Below are positions 42,055 through 51,934 of a stretch of DNA of 64,000 nucleotides, piece by piece; the first letter of the stretch is position 1; the number at the start of each line of letters is the position of its first letter. The stretch is taken from the NCBI GenBank assembly GCA_913778765.1, contig CAJYXO010000126.1:1-64000 (forward strand), written 5' to 3'. The stretch is from an uncultured Massilia sp. (GTDB taxonomy: Bacteria; Pseudomonadota; Gammaproteobacteria; Burkholderiales; Burkholderiaceae_D). The position numbers and the translations under genes are program-made. The notes beneath the pieces are model-generated. The model was given only the letters and a program-made list of their open reading frames with translations. It was not told the origin of the DNA and ran no database searches.

Positions 42055-42828
42055 ATGTCCATCACATATATCCTGTCCGGCTTCGCCGTCGGCTTGCTGG
42101 TCGGCATGACCGGCGTCGGCGGCGGCTCGCTGATGACGCCGCTGCTGACCTTGCTGTTCGGCGTCACGCCATCGGTGGCGGTCGGCACCGATCTCGCCTT
42201 CGCCTCGCTCACCAAGAGCGCCGGCACCATCACCCACCGCTCGCGCGGTAATGTCCAGTGGGACATCGTCGGCCGCCTGTGCATGGGCGCGCTGCCCGCC
42301 GCGCTGCTCGCCACCCTGGCCCTCCAGCACTTCGGTCCGCTGAATGCGGCCATCGGCCAGGTCATCCGCTATTCGATCGCCGTGTCCGTGCTGCTGACCG
42401 TGGTCGCGATCCTGTTCCGCGCGAAGATGCTGGCCTGGGTCAACGCCAGTCAGCGCCGCCGGCTGCAGGGGAGAAGCCTTGCCGCGGCCACGATCGCCGC
42501 CGGCGCCGTGCTGGGCGTGCTCGTCACCGTGTCGTCGATCGGCGCGGGCGCGATCGGCGCGACCTTGCTGGTGATGCTGTATCCGACCCTGAGTCCGGCC
42601 GAGGTGGCCGGCACCGACATCGCCTACGCCGTGCCGCTCACCGCGATCGCCGCCGTCGGCCACTGGTGGCTGGGCTCGATCGACTGGCTGCTGCTGGTCA
42701 CCCTGCTGGTCGGTTCGGTGCCGGGCATCACGCTCGGCGCCTGGGCGGCCAAGGCGGTGCCGGACGGTTTCCTGCGCGGCCTGCTGGCCATGACCCTGGC
42801 CGGGGTGGCGGTGAAACTCATTTATTAA
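42055..42828 (+). CDS. TauE/SafE-family sulfite/sulfur anion exporter
   Basis: A 257-residue membrane protein with about eight helices and two internal repeats. Conserved parts are GLLVGMTGVGGGSLMTPLL and GTDLAFASLTKSAGTITHRS in the first, and GVLVTVSSIGAGAIGATLLV with LSPAEVAGTDIAYAVPLTAI in the second. The family moves sulfite, sulfoacetate or related anions. Its place directly before the cysTWA sulfate importer supports a role with sulfur compounds. A gap of 110 bases holding an AT-rich promoter-like stretch separates it from cysT, so it may be transcribed separately. Confidence 0.88.
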   Translation: MSITYILSGFAVGLLVGMTGVGGGSLMTPLLTLLFGVTPSVAVGTDLAFASLTKSAGTITHRSRGNVQWDIVGRLCMGALPAALLATLALQHFGPLNAAIGQVIRYSIAVSVLLTVVAILFRAKMLAWVNASQRRRLQGRSLAAATIAAGAVLGVLVTVSSIGAGAIGATLLVMLYPTLSPAEVAGTDIAYAVPLTAIAAVGHWWLGSIDWLLLVTLLVGSVPGITLGAWAAKAVPDGFLRGLLAMTLAGVAVKLIY

Positions 42829-42938
42829 AGGCTGTTTATAGCTGGATCGTCTATGCAAATGAGGAATGCTTCGTTTGTAATATGCGGCCCAAGTGCGATT
42901 ATGTGGGCTTATTAGAAGAATTTGTAATAAGGCCCCCT

Positions 42939-43781
42939 ATGATCTTTGCGACCAGCCGCAGCAGCGCGAACCGGGTGATCCCCGGCTTCGGGCTGTCGCT
43001 CGGCTTCACGATCTTCTATCTGGCGCTGATCGTGCTGATCCCGCTGTCGGCGATCTTCCTGAAAACCTTCACCATGAGCTGGGACGCGTTCTGGAACGCC
43101 GTCACCTCGGAGCGGGTGATGGCCTCCTACCGCCTGAGCTTTGGCGCGGCCTTGATCGGCGCCGTCATCAACGTCGTGTTCGGCGGCATCGTCGCCTGGG
43201 TGCTGGTGCGCTACCAGTTTCCGGGCAAGCGCTTCATCGACGCCCTGGTCGACCTGCCGTTCGCGCTGCCCACCGCGGTCGCCGGCATTACCCTGACCGC
43301 GCTGTATTCGAGCAACGGCTGGATCGGCAAATACCTGGACCCGCTCGGCATCAAGGTCGCCTTCACGCCGCTGGGCGTGGTGGTGGCGCTGACCTTCATC
43401 GGGCTGCCCTTCGTCGTGCGCACGGTGCAGCCGGTGCTGGAAGACGCCGAGCGCGAACTGGAAGAGGCCGCCGCCAGCCTGGGCGCCAGCCCCTGGCAGA
43501 CCTTCATCCGCGTGATCCTGCCGGGCATCGTGCCGGCCCTGCTGACCGGCTTCGCGCTGGCCTTCGCGCGCGCGACCGGCGAGTACGGCTCGGTGGTCTT
43601 CATCGCCGGCAACATGCCGATGGTGTCGGAGATCACGCCGCTCTTCATCATCACCAAGCTGGAACAGTACGACTACACGGGCGCCACCGCGATCGCCGTG
43701 GTCATGCTGATCGTCTCCTTCATCCTGCTGCTGGCCATCAACCTGCTGCAAGCGTGGACGCGCAAGCGGGCAGGGAAATAA
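42939..43781 (+). CDS. cysT: Sulfate/thiosulfate ABC transporter, permease CysT
   Basis: A 280-residue inner-membrane permease: [40 protein letters not shown], and the coupling [20 protein letters not shown]. It pairs with CysW. ATG 42939 is chosen since the family's N-terminus begins there; the RBS (AAGG) is weak. The first base of cysW is two bases beyond its stop. It imports sulfate for cysteine synthesis. Confidence 0.95.
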   Translation: MIFATSRSSANRVIPGFGLSLGFTIFYLALIVLIPLSAIFLKTFTMSWDAFWNAVTSERVMASYRLSFGAALIGAVINVVFGGIVAWVLVRYQFPGKRFIDALVDLPFALPTAVAGITLTALYSSNGWIGKYLDPLGIKVAFTPLGVVVALTFIGLPFVVRTVQPVLEDAERELEEAAASLGASPWQTFIRVILPGIVPALLTGFALAFARATGEYGSVVFIAGNMPMVSEITPLFIITKLEQYDYTGATAIAVVMLIVSFILLLAINLLQAWTRKRAGK

Positions 43782-43782
43782 C

Positions 43783-44694
43783 ATGAGTGCCGTCCTCGAA
43801 AAAATCGAACCCGCCGAAGCCGCCGCACGGGCGCCGCGCAAGGCCACCAATACCCTGGAGCCGGGCTGGGTGCGCTACGCCCTGATCGCGGTGGCGCTGC
43901 TGTTCCTGACCCTGTTCCTGTTCGTGCCGCTGGTGGCCGTGTTCGCCGAAGCGCTGAAGAACGGCTGGGACGTCTACAAGGAAGCGATCCTCGATCCGGA
44001 CGCGCTGGCCGCCATCAAGCTGACCCTGATCGCGGCCGGCATCTCGGTGCCGCTGAACCTGGTGTTCGGCGTCGCCGCCGCCTGGGCCATCGCCAAGTTC
44101 GACTTCCGCGGCAAGAGCCTCCTGATGACCTTGATCGACCTGCCGTTCTCGGTGTCGCCGGTGATCGCCGGCCTGATCTACGTGCTGATGTTCGGCTCGC
44201 AGGGCTGGTTCGGTCCCTGGCTGATGGACCACGACATCAAGATCCTGTTCGCGGTGCCGGGCATCGTGCTGGCGACGGTCTTCATCACCTTCCCCTTCGT
44301 CGCGCGCGAGCTGATCCCGCTGATGCAGGCCCAGGGCAGCGAGGAAGAAGAGGCGGCGCTGGTGCTGGGCGCCTCCGGCTGGGCCACTTTCCGCCGCGTG
44401 ACGCTTCCCAACATCAAGTGGGGCCTGCTGTACGGCGTGATCCTGTGCAATGCCCGGGCGATGGGCGAGTTCGGCGCGGTATCGGTCGTGTCCGGCCACA
44501 TCCGCGGCGAGACCAACACCATGCCGCTGCAGGTCGAGATCCTCTACAACGAATACAACTTCACGGCGGCGTTCGCGATCGCCTCGCTGCTGGCCCTGCT
44601 GGCCCTGGTCACGCTGGCCGTGAAATCCTTTATCGAATGGCGCCTGCACCAGAACCGCAAGGCTGCCGTGCAAATGCAAACCACGGAGCAATGA
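43783..44694 (+). CDS. cysW: Sulfate/thiosulfate ABC transporter, permease CysW
   Basis: A 303-residue permease: [60 protein letters not shown] and [20 protein letters not shown]. The latter two are diagnostic for CysW. It starts two bases after cysT and is followed by cysA after three bases, so the cluster is one operon. It forms the transmembrane heterodimer with CysT. Confidence 0.95.
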   Translation: MSAVLEKIEPAEAAARAPRKATNTLEPGWVRYALIAVALLFLTLFLFVPLVAVFAEALKNGWDVYKEAILDPDALAAIKLTLIAAGISVPLNLVFGVAAAWAIAKFDFRGKSLLMTLIDLPFSVSPVIAGLIYVLMFGSQGWFGPWLMDHDIKILFAVPGIVLATVFITFPFVARELIPLMQAQGSEEEEAALVLGASGWATFRRVTLPNIKWGLLYGVILCNARAMGEFGAVSVVSGHIRGETNTMPLQVEILYNEYNFTAAFAIASLLALLALVTLAVKSFIEWRLHQNRKAAVQMQTTEQ

Positions 44695-44697
44695 AGC

Positions 44698-45771
44698 ATG
44701 ACGATCGAAGTCCAACACATCCGCAAGCAATTTGGCCAGTTCACGGCCCTGGATGACGTCTCGCTGCAGTTCGCCGATGGCGAGCTGACCGCGCTGCTCG
44801 GGCCTTCCGGCTGCGGCAAGACCACGCTGCTGCGCATCATCGCCGGCCTGGAGTTCCCGGACGCCGGCCGCGTGCTGCTCGACGGCGCCGACGCATCGAG
44901 CAGCCACGTGCGCGAGCGCCAGGTCGGCTTCGTGTTCCAGCATTACGCGCTGTTCAAGCACATGACCGTGTTCGAGAACGTGGCGTTCGGCTTGCGTGTC
45001 AAACCGCGCAAGGAAAGGCCGAGCGAAGCGCAGATCCGCGAGAAGGTCAGGAAGCTGCTCGAGCTGGTGCAGCTCGACTGGATCGCCGACCGCTATCCGC
45101 CGCAGCTCTCGGGCGGCCAGCGCCAGCGCATCGCCCTGGCGCGCGCCCTGGCGGTGGAGCCGCGCGTGCTGCTGCTCGACGAACCCTTCGGCGCGCTGGA
45201 CGCCAAGGTGCGCAAGGAACTGCGCCGCTGGCTGCGCCAGCTGCACGACGAGCTGCACGTGACCTCGATCTTCGTCACCCACGACCAGGAAGAAGCGCTG
45301 GAAGTGGCCGACCAGGTGGTGCTGATGAACAAGGGCCGCATCGAGCAGCTCGGCACCCCGGACGCCGTCTACAACCAGCCCGCGTCGCCCTTCGTCTACG
45401 GCTTCCTCGGCAACGTCAATTTGTTCCACGGGCGGGTCCACGAGGGTGTGCTGGCCAGCGGCGAAGCGACATTCGCGGCGCCGCAGTATGCCGGCGTGCA
45501 GAACGGCGAGGGCATCGCCTATGTGCGTCCGCACGACCTCGACGTCGAGCGCTATGCGCCGGGGCTGGAAGGCGTGGCGGTCAAGCTGCGCCGCGCCCAT
45601 GCGATCGGCCCGCTGGCCCAGCTCGATCTGGAACGCGCCGACAATGCTCAATTGATCGAAGCGGTGATACCAAATGAGCAGTACCGCGCGCTCAATCTGC
45701 GCGACGGCGAGACCCTGCTGGTCAAGCCGCGCCGCATGCACGTGTTCGTCGACCAGGGGGACGGGATATGA
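44698..45771 (+). CDS. cysA: Sulfate/thiosulfate ABC transporter, ATPase CysA
   Basis: A 357-residue ATPase: Walker [16 protein letters not shown]-loop [20 protein letters not shown], signature [15 protein letters not shown], Walker [13 protein letters not shown] and switch [14 protein letters not shown]. The C-terminal TOBE-like regulatory domain (from about 240) includes [11 protein letters not shown]. It drives CysTW. Its TGA overlaps the ATG of the downstream regulator (ATGA). A periplasmic binding protein (Sbp/CysP) is absent from this cluster. Confidence 0.95.
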   Translation: MTIEVQHIRKQFGQFTALDDVSLQFADGELTALLGPSGCGKTTLLRIIAGLEFPDAGRVLLDGADASSSHVRERQVGFVFQHYALFKHMTVFENVAFGLRVKPRKERPSEAQIREKVRKLLELVQLDWIADRYPPQLSGGQRQRIALARALAVEPRVLLLDEPFGALDAKVRKELRRWLRQLHDELHVTSIFVTHDQEEALEVADQVVLMNKGRIEQLGTPDAVYNQPASPFVYGFLGNVNLFHGRVHEGVLASGEATFAAPQYAGVQNGEGIAYVRPHDLDVERYAPGLEGVAVKLRRAHAIGPLAQLDLERADNAQLIEAVIPNEQYRALNLRDGETLLVKPRRMHVFVDQGDGI

Positions 45772-46700
45772 ACTTCCAGCAGTTGCGTTCGGTACGCGAA
45801 GCGGCGCGCCGCAATTACAACCTGACCGACGTGGCGAACGCGCTGTTCACGTCGCAGCCGGGGGTGTCGCGCCAGATCCGCGAGCTCGAGGACGAGCTGG
45901 GCGTGGTCATTTTCGAACGCAACGGCAAGCGCCTGACCGGGATGACCGATCCCGGCAAGGGCATCCTGAAGATCATCGAACGCCTGCTGGTCGAGGCCGA
46001 GAACCTGCAGCAGGCCAGCAGCGAATACGCGGCCCAGGACAGCGGCACGCTGACGGTGGCCGTCACCCACACCCAGGCCCGCTATGCGCTGCCGCAAGTG
46101 GTGCAGGCTTTCCGCAACAGCTACCCCGAAGTGCGCATCGCCCTGCAGCAGAGCGCGCCGGACCACATCGCCGAATGGGTGCTGTCGGGTCGCGCCGACA
46201 TCGGCATCGCCACCGAGGGCCTGTCGACCTTCCCCGACCTGGTGTCCTTCCCCTGCTACCGCTGGAGCCACCTGGTGGTGGTGCCGGATGGCCATCCGCT
46301 GCTGGGGCAGTCGCCGATCAAGCTGGCCGACCTGGCCGAGTATCCCCTGATCACCTACGACGTCGGCTTCACCGGCCGCAGCCACATCGACGCCGCCTTT
46401 GCCGCCGCCGGCGTGCAGCCGGACATCGTGCTGACGGCCATGGATTCGGACGTGATCAAGCAGTATGTGTCATTGGGGATGGGGGTCGGGATCGTGGCCT
46501 CGATGGCCTTCGATCACGGGCGCGACCGCGGTTTGCGGGCGATCGAGTCCTCGCATTTGTTCGCGCCGAACGTGACCAGGCTGGCGGTGCGCAAGGGGGC
46601 TTATCTGCGGGCGTATGCCTACGACTTCATCGAGCGCTTTGCCCAGGGGTTTACGCGGGCGGATATCGAGCGGGCGCTGCATCCGGTGCCTGTCGAATGA
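45768..46700 (+). CDS. cysB: CysB-family LysR-type transcriptional regulator
   Basis: A 310-residue LysR regulator. The winged helix is [20 protein letters not shown] followed by [20 protein letters not shown], the CysB/Cbl signature. The effector domain has [20 protein letters not shown] (the anion-binding THTQ) and [20 protein letters not shown]. CysB senses O-acetylserine or sulfur anions and activates sulfate uptake genes. Here it is translationally coupled to cysA, so the regulator is made with the transporter it probably controls. Whether it is CysB or the paralogue Cbl cannot be settled. Confidence 0.9.
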   Translation: MNFQQLRSVREAARRNYNLTDVANALFTSQPGVSRQIRELEDELGVVIFERNGKRLTGMTDPGKGILKIIERLLVEAENLQQASSEYAAQDSGTLTVAVTHTQARYALPQVVQAFRNSYPEVRIALQQSAPDHIAEWVLSGRADIGIATEGLSTFPDLVSFPCYRWSHLVVVPDGHPLLGQSPIKLADLAEYPLITYDVGFTGRSHIDAAFAAAGVQPDIVLTAMDSDVIKQYVSLGMGVGIVASMAFDHGRDRGLRAIESSHLFAPNVTRLAVRKGAYLRAYAYDFIERFAQGFTRADIERALHPVPVE

Positions 46701-46718
46701 CGTCTACACCGTGCAGGG

Positions 46719-47765
46719 TTACTGGCCCGGATTCATGTACCGGGCGTGAATCTCGTCGATCGCCTTCATCACCTCGACCGGCAACACGATGCTCTCCGCA
46801 TCGATGTTCTCCTTCAACTGCGCCAGCGACGTCGACCCAATGATGGTCGACCCCACGAACCAGCGCGAATAACACCACGCCAGCGACATCTGCGCCGGCG
46901 ACATCGCATTCTCGCGCGCCAGCGCCGCATATTCCTTCACCGCCGCAAACACGCTTGGGCGCAGATAACGCGGGCTCCAGGTCGGCGGGTAGATCGTCAG
47001 GCGGCCGACCGCCTTGGGATCGTCGATGTACTTGGCGCTCAGCTGGCCGAAGGCGAGGGGGCTGTAGGCCAGCAGGCTGACGTCTTCGCGGTAGCAGACT
47101 TCGTCCAGCAGCGTGGTCTCGAAGGCGCGCGCGGTCAGGTTGTACAGATTCTGGATGGTGGCGATGCGCGGCAGGCCCCGCATCTCGGCCTGCTTGATGT
47201 ATTCGCACACGCCCCACGGGCTTTCGTTCGACACGCCGATGTGGCGGATCTTGCCTGCCTCGATCAGCTCGCCCAGCACGGCCAGGGTGTCCTCGATGGG
47301 GACGCCGGCGCGTTCCTTCTTCGGCTCGAACTGGTTGGCGCCGAAGATCGGCACGTTGCGGCTCGGCCAGTGCAGCTGGTAAAGGTCGATGTAGTCGGTC
47401 TGCAGGCGCTGCAGGCTGGCGTCGACGGCGGCGCGGATGTTCTTCGCATCGAGGTTGTGCTTGCCGCCGCGGATCCAGGTCTGGTTCGCGTTCGGGCCTG
47501 CGGCCTTGGTCGCCAGCACGATGTCGCTGCGCTTACCGGATTTCTTCAGCCAGCTGCCGATGAAGCGCTCGGTCGCGCCTTGCGTGTCGGCCTTGGGCGG
47601 CACCGGGTACATCTCGGCGGTGTCGATGAAGTTGATGCCGCGTTCGAGCGCGTAGTCGAGCTGGCTATGGGCCTCGGCTTCCGTGTTCTGCTCGCCGAAG
47701 GTCATGGTGCCGAGGCAGACGCGGGAGACGGTGAGGTCGGTGCGGCCGAGTGTTTGCTTCTTCAT
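46719..47765 (-). CDS. tas: Aldo/keto reductase, Tas type
   Basis: A 348-residue NADP(H)-dependent aldo/keto reductase closely matching the Tas group: MKKQTLGRTDLTVSRVCLGT, MTFGEQNTEAEAHSQLDYAL and INFIDTAEMYPVPPKADTQG. The catalytic tetrad is present as Asp in FIDTAEMY, Tyr in the same motif, Lys in LATKAAG and His in LYQLHWPSRN. NADP-binding is in the late GSTSLAQLKENID. ATG 47765 has AAGGAAG upstream. The substrate is unknown; in E. coli tas can suppress tyrosine auxotrophy in starving cells. It is not linked to the cys operon, being on the other strand. Confidence 0.92.
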   Translation of the reverse strand: MKKQTLGRTDLTVSRVCLGTMTFGEQNTEAEAHSQLDYALERGINFIDTAEMYPVPPKADTQGATERFIGSWLKKSGKRSDIVLATKAAGPNANQTWIRGGKHNLDAKNIRAAVDASLQRLQTDYIDLYQLHWPSRNVPIFGANQFEPKKERAGVPIEDTLAVLGELIEAGKIRHIGVSNESPWGVCEYIKQAEMRGLPRIATIQNLYNLTARAFETTLLDEVCYREDVSLLAYSPLAFGQLSAKYIDDPKAVGRLTIYPPTWSPRYLRPSVFAAVKEYAALARENAMSPAQMSLAWCYSRWFVGSTIIGSTSLAQLKENIDAESIVLPVEVMKAIDEIHARYMNPGQ

Positions 47766-47788
47766 AAGGACTTCCTTGTCAATTGACA

Positions 47789-47875
47789 CGTCGTCCCCGC
47801 GAAGGCGGGGACCCAGGTTCTGCAAGCGTTTCGTCGACTCGTCCAACTTGGGTTCCCGCCTTCGCGGGAATGACG
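47789..47875. repeat. REPIN-like pair
   Basis: Left half CGTCGTCCCCGCGAAGGCGG and right half TTCCCGCCTTCGCGGGAATG with a roughly 40-base linker, flanked by ACCCAGGTT and AACTTGGGT. It lies between tas and pyrD. Confidence 0.87.
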
Positions 47876-47876
47876 G

Positions 47877-48917
47877 TCAGGCGGCGCGCAGCGCGTCCGC
47901 ACACTCCTTCACCAGCGCCGGCCCACGATAGATCAGCCCGCTATACAGCTGCACCAGCTGCGCGCCGGCCTGGATCTTGGCCTTGGCGTCGCGGCCGCTC
48001 AGGATGCCGCCCACGCCGATGATCGGGACGGCGTCGCCGACTTCCTTCTTGAGCGCCCGGATCACGATGTTGGACAGGTCGAACACCGGTGCGCCGGACA
48101 GCCCGCCCTGTTCGTTGGCATGGCGCATGTTCTCGACGTCACGGCGGCTCAGCGTGGTGTTGGTGGCGATCACGCCGTCGATGCCGTGGCGCAGCAGGGC
48201 GGCGCCGATGTCGCGGATCTGGTCGGCGTCGACGTCCGGCGCGATCTTCAGGGCCAGCGGCACGTAGCGGCCGTGCTCGTCGGCCAGGCGCGACTGCTCG
48301 CCCTTCAGCTGGGCCAGCAGGGCGTCGAGTTCGGAGGCGCCCTGCAGCTGGCGCAGGTTCTTGGTGTTCGGCGACGAGATGTTGACCGTCACGTAGCTCG
48401 CATACGGATAGACCTTGCGCAGGCAGTGCAGGTAATCCTCGGCGGCGCGTTCGATCGGGGTGTCGGCGTTCTTGCCGATGTTCAGGCCGAGTACGCCTTG
48501 CTTTTCCTGGTAGAAACGCGAGGCCTGGACGTTGGCGACGAAGGCGTCGACGCCGCCGTTGTTGAAACCCATGCGGTTGATGATGCCGCGCGCGGCCGGC
48601 AGGCGGAAGATGCGCGGCTTCGGATTGCCCGCCTGCGGACGCGGCGTCACCGTGCCGACCTCGATCGAGCCGAAGCCCAGCGAGGCCAGGCCGTCGATGT
48701 AGGCGCCGTCCTTGTCGAGGCCGGCAGCGAGGCCGACCGGGTTCGGGAAGGTGATGCCCATCACGGTGCGCGGATCGGGCGCCGGCTTGCGGCGCAGGCT
48801 TGCCAGGCCCAGCGCATTGGCGCCGCGCAGGGCGGGCAGGGTCAGGTTGTGGGCCGTTTCGGGGGCGAGGGAAAACAGCAGCGGGCGGGCGAGGGCGTAC
48901 AGGAGTTTGTCGGACAT
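47877..48917 (-). CDS. pyrD: Dihydroorotate dehydrogenase (quinone)
   Basis: A 346-residue class 2 enzyme at the inner membrane. The N-terminal membrane-associating helix ([20 protein letters not shown]) is present. FMN and substrate motifs are [36 protein letters not shown] and [15 protein letters not shown] (the catalytic Ser of this class), with NTTLSRR and [15 protein letters not shown] at the end. It oxidises dihydroorotate to orotate with ubiquinone in pyrimidine synthesis. Start ATG 48917 is preferred over a longer frame to 49388 that overlaps bpt. Confidence 0.96.
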   Translation of the reverse strand: MSDKLLYALARPLLFSLAPETAHNLTLPALRGANALGLASLRRKPAPDPRTVMGITFPNPVGLAAGLDKDGAYIDGLASLGFGSIEVGTVTPRPQAGNPKPRIFRLPAARGIINRMGFNNGGVDAFVANVQASRFYQEKQGVLGLNIGKNADTPIERAAEDYLHCLRKVYPYASYVTVNISSPNTKNLRQLQGASELDALLAQLKGEQSRLADEHGRYVPLALKIAPDVDADQIRDIGAALLRHGIDGVIATNTTLSRRDVENMRHANEQGGLSGAPVFDLSNIVIRALKKEVGDAVPIIGVGGILSGRDAKAKIQAGAQLVQLYSGLIYRGPALVKECADALRAA

Positions 48918-48993
48918 GGATTGCCTAACAGCGGCTTCGAAAATGAATTCGCGACATTTTACCCTGTACGACTGCCGGGCCGTGTAAAGACGC

Positions 48994-49722
48994 TCAACGC
49001 TCCAGCACGCCCCACACGCCGTCGATCCGCGCCTCCAGCGGCCGGAAGTTGATCTTGTACGCCATCTTCGGACTCTGCTCGATCCAGTAGCCGAGGTAGA
49101 CGTAGGGCAGGCCCAGCTCGCGCGCCTGCTCGATCTGCCACAGCACGTTGTAGGTGCCGAAGGAGGCGCCTTCGACGTCGGGATCGAAGAAGGTGTAGAC
49201 CGAGGACAGGCCGTCCGACAGCACGTCGATGATCGATACCATGCGGAGCAGGCCGTCCGGTTCGCGGAATTCCACCAGGCGCGTGTTGACGCGGCTCTGC
49301 AGCAGGAACTGGGCGTACTGGTCGCGGCTGTCCTGGTCCATGCCGCCGCCGACGTGGCGGGTGGTCTGGTAGCGCAGGTAGAGCGCATAGTGCTCGTCCG
49401 AGAACGACAGGTTGGCCACCATCGCCGTCAGGTCGTCATGGCGCTTCCAGGCGCGGCGCTGGCTGCGGTTGGGGCCGAACTCGTTGACCGCCACGCGCAC
49501 CGGGATGCAGGCGCGGCAGCCGTCGCAATAGGGACGGTAGGTGAAGATCCCGCTGCGGCGGAAACCGTTGCGCACCAGCTCGGAATACACGTCCGCGTTG
49601 ATCAGGTGCGAAGGCGTGGCCACCTGCGAACGCGCCTGCCGCGCATCGAGGTAGCTGCAGGGATAGGGCGCCGTGGTGTAGAACTGCAGCGTGGAAAATG
49701 GCAGATCATTTAAGTGCGTCAT
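48994..49722 (-). CDS. bpt: Aspartate/glutamate leucyltransferase (Bpt)
   Basis: A 242-residue arginyltransferase-like enzyme of the bacterial N-degron pathway. [20 protein letters not shown] is the usual start, followed by [15 protein letters not shown] and [18 protein letters not shown], then the GNAT-like [20 protein letters not shown] and KINFRPLE. The CxxC pairs near the N-terminus (Y-C-D-G-C-R-A-C) are conserved. It adds leucine to proteins with N-terminal Asp or Glu so that ClpS-ClpAP degrades them. It is followed (upstream on the minus strand) by aat, the second transferase of the same pathway. Confidence 0.95.
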   Translation of the reverse strand: MTHLNDLPFSTLQFYTTAPYPCSYLDARQARSQVATPSHLINADVYSELVRNGFRRSGIFTYRPYCDGCRACIPVRVAVNEFGPNRSQRRAWKRHDDLTAMVANLSFSDEHYALYLRYQTTRHVGGGMDQDSRDQYAQFLLQSRVNTRLVEFREPDGLLRMVSIIDVLSDGLSSVYTFFDPDVEGASFGTYNVLWQIEQARELGLPYVYLGYWIEQSPKMAYKINFRPLEARIDGVWGVLER

Positions 49723-49781
49723 GCAATGCTCTCGATACGACGTGTTTGGCCCATTGTAGCCAAAGACGGCGCAACGCACCG

Positions 49782-50504
49782 TTAGGTGGTCAACGGTGGC
49801 GCGACTTCCCAGCGTTCGATTGCAGGTTCGGTAATGGCTTGCCGCAGATGCGCCAGAAAATCCTTGCGCGGGATCGGGCAGGCGCCCAGCGACGCCAGGT
49901 GGCCGGTCTCCTGCTGGCAGTCGAGCATGCGGACGCCATGGCTGCGCAAAAAAGCCACGAGGTAGGCCAGCGCCACCTTGGATGCGTCCGACACCCGCGC
50001 GAACATCGATTCGCCATAGAACATGCGGCCGATGCAGACGCCATACGCGCCGCCGACCAGTTCGCCGTCCAGCCAGACTTCGGCGGAATGGGCGTAGCCG
50101 AGCCGGTGCAGGCCGGTGTAGCCGTCGATGATGTCTTCCGAGATCCAGGTGCCCGGGCCGTCCTTGCGCGGCGCGGCGCAGGCCCGCATCACGGATTCGA
50201 AGGCGCTGTCGAAGCGCACCACCCAGGGGCCGCCCTCGACGCGCGAACGCTCGATCTTGCGCAGGGTCTTTTTCAGGCTGTCGCTGACCTTGAAGCGGTC
50301 GGTGTACAACACCATGCGCGGATCGGTGCTCCACCACAGGATCGGCTGGCCTTCCGAAAACCAGGGGAAGATGCCGTTGCGGTAGGCCTGCAGCAGGCGC
50401 TGGGGCGAGAGGTCGGCGCCGGCCGCCAGCAGGCCGGGGGCATCCGTGGTCAGCGCCTCGGATACGTCAGGGAACGGCGTATTCGCTTCGAGCCAGGGAA
50501 TCAT
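49782..50504 (-). CDS. aat: Leucyl/phenylalanyl-tRNA-protein transferase
   Basis: A 240-residue Aat: [60 protein letters not shown] and [20 protein letters not shown] are all diagnostic. It transfers Leu or Phe from tRNA to N-terminal Arg or Lys. It lies 60 bases ahead of bpt on the same strand, so the two N-degron enzymes are probably one operon. A nudix gene precedes it by 10 bases. Confidence 0.96.
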   Translation of the reverse strand: MIPWLEANTPFPDVSEALTTDAPGLLAAGADLSPQRLLQAYRNGIFPWFSEGQPILWWSTDPRMVLYTDRFKVSDSLKKTLRKIERSRVEGGPWVVRFDSAFESVMRACAAPRKDGPGTWISEDIIDGYTGLHRLGYAHSAEVWLDGELVGGAYGVCIGRMFYGESMFARVSDASKVALAYLVAFLRSHGVRMLDCQQETGHLASLGACPIPRKDFLAHLRQAITEPAIERWEVAPPLTT

Positions 50505-50514
50505 GGTGCGTTAT

Positions 50515-51096
50515 TCAGTCAGGTTCGACGGGAGCCCGCATCGGCCGCGTGATGTCGCGGCTGTGGAAGCCGTAGCTGCCGCCTTCGAGCACCTTGCGGC
50601 GGTCGGCGAAGAACAGCTCCAGCGTGGTGCGGATGGTCGGGAAGGCCAGGTCGTCCCAGGGGATCTCGTGCTCGGCGAACAGCTGCACGTCCAGGCTTTC
50701 GACCCCGGCTTCATAATCCAGGTCGAGCAGGCGCGCCAGGTAGAACAGGTGGACCTGGTGCACATGGGCGACGTTCAGCAGGGTGAACAGGTTGCCCAGT
50801 TCGACATTGGCGCCGGCTTCTTCCTCCGTTTCGCGCACCGCGGCCTGGCCGGTGGTTTCCTCGTTTTCCATGAATCCGGCGGGCAGGGTCCAGTAGCCGT
50901 GGCGCGGCTCGATCGCGCGCTTGCACAGCAGCACTTTGAGCTCGCCGTCCTGTTCCCAGACCGGGACGGTCCCGATCACCATCTTCGGATTCTGATAGTG
51001 GATGGTGCCGCATTGGGTGCACACGTAGCGCGGACGGTTGTCGCCTTCGGGGATGGCCACCGTGACCGGATGGGCGCACTCGGAGCAGAATTTCAT
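50515..51096 (-). CDS. Nudix hydrolase with N-terminal zinc ribbon
   Basis: A 193-residue protein. Two CxxC pairs (FCSEC, VCTQC) form a zinc ribbon in the first 30 residues, then a Nudix fold whose box reads GFMENEETTGQAAVRETEEE followed by AGA, with all Glu ligands kept. Members of this zinc-ribbon type are related to NudC-like and ADP-ribose pyrophosphatase-like enzymes. The substrate is not predictable, but a dinucleotide is likely. It leads the nudix-aat-bpt gene run on the minus strand. Confidence 0.9.
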   Translation of the reverse strand: MKFCSECAHPVTVAIPEGDNRPRYVCTQCGTIHYQNPKMVIGTVPVWEQDGELKVLLCKRAIEPRHGYWTLPAGFMENEETTGQAAVRETEEEAGANVELGNLFTLLNVAHVHQVHLFYLARLLDLDYEAGVESLDVQLFAEHEIPWDDLAFPTIRTTLELFFADRRKVLEGGSYGFHSRDITRPMRAPVEPD

Positions 51097-51227
51097 GAAA
51101 AAAGTGGGTAATGACGTTGCCCTTACTTTACCACCGTATCGGCCCGGCTGTGCCGCAATCCGTACGCCATGAAATCCCTCGAATCCGGCATGTTATGCCG
51201 CAATCGGACGGCGAAACCGGACCGACA

Positions 51228-51256
51228 TTGCGCAAACGGCCGAAGCTGCGTATAAT
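51228..51256 (+). promoter_or_regulatory. Sigma70 promoter of initiator tRNA
   Basis: TTGCGC (51228-51233), 17-base spacer, perfect TATAAT (51251-51256). The mature tRNA begins 14 bases after the -10 box. Confidence 0.75.
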
Positions 51257-51269
51257 ACGAACCATCAGA

Positions 51270-51346
51270 CGCGGGGTGGAGCAGTCTGGCAGCTCGTCGG
51301 GCTCATAACCCGAAGGTCACAGGTTCAAATCCTGTCCCCGCAACCA
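51270..51346 (+). tRNA. Initiator tRNA-fMet (CAT)
   Basis: A 77-nt tRNA with encoded CCA. The first base C does not pair with A72 (a C-A mismatch), and the anticodon stem has three G-C pairs (GGG/CCC) around the loop CTCATAA. Both are hallmarks of the formylated initiator tRNA. Confidence 0.97.
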
Positions 51347-51352
51347 GATTCC

Positions 51353-51387
51353 AAGGCCGTTGATCCTGTCCAGGATCAGCGGCCTTT
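51353..51387 (+). terminator. Rho-independent terminator of tRNA-fMet
   Basis: Stem AAGGCCG/CGGCCTT enclosing TTGATCCTG/CAGGATCAG, followed by TTTT. It begins seven bases after the tRNA end. Confidence 0.9.
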
Positions 51388-51517
51388 TCATTTCTCCTGC
51401 CGGCCCCGGCCGCACCTGAAGCGCCTCAATCCTCCTTCCCATCGCCGCAACCGTCGCGGCCCAGCCCGGTCGAATGCAGTATCGGCTGAATCGTGCTTCC
51501 TATTCTGGAGTCCATCG

Positions 51518-51934
51518 ATGATCACTGTTGACGAGATAAACGAGGCCTGGGGCTGGGTGGGTTTGAACGCGGAAGAGGTGCTGGGCGAGAACGCCTTCGG
51601 CAACTTGATCATCCGCGACGACGAGGGCCGCTACTGGCGCCTGGCGCCGCAGGACCTGTGCTGCGAACCGGTGGCCGAAGACCGCGCCGCCCTCGATGCG
51701 CTGTCGTACAACCAGGAATTCCTGAACGAGTGGTACATGCCGGAACAGGTGCGGCTGGCCGAATCCACGCTGGGTCCGCTGAGCATGGGCCGCAAATACT
51801 GCCTCAAGATTCCGAGCGTGCTGGGCGGCCATTACGGACGGGACAACCTGGCCACCGTGCCCCTGTCCGAACTGATCCGCTTTGCCGGCGAGGGCGCGCA
51901 GCAGTTCGACGGCTTGCCGCGCTGGAGCGATTAG
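51518..51934 (+). CDS. DUF1851-type (T6SS immunity-like) protein
   Basis: A 138-residue cytosolic protein, MITVDEINEAWGWVGLNAEE. The middle (NAFGNLIIRDDEGRYWRLAP) and the C-terminal part (IPSVLGGHYGRDNLATVPLS, ELIRFAGEGAQQFDGLP) match the DUF1851/Tdi1 pattern. Characterised members neutralise type VI secreted toxins. Here no toxin, PAAR or Rhs gene is present, so it is an orphan and its role is open. It follows the initiator tRNA and is convergent with the outer-membrane gene, overlapping its 3' end by four bases. The family assignment is from memory of the motif, not a search. Confidence 0.6.
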   Translation: MITVDEINEAWGWVGLNAEEVLGENAFGNLIIRDDEGRYWRLAPQDLCCEPVAEDRAALDALSYNQEFLNEWYMPEQVRLAESTLGPLSMGRKYCLKIPSVLGGHYGRDNLATVPLSELIRFAGEGAQQFDGLPRWSD

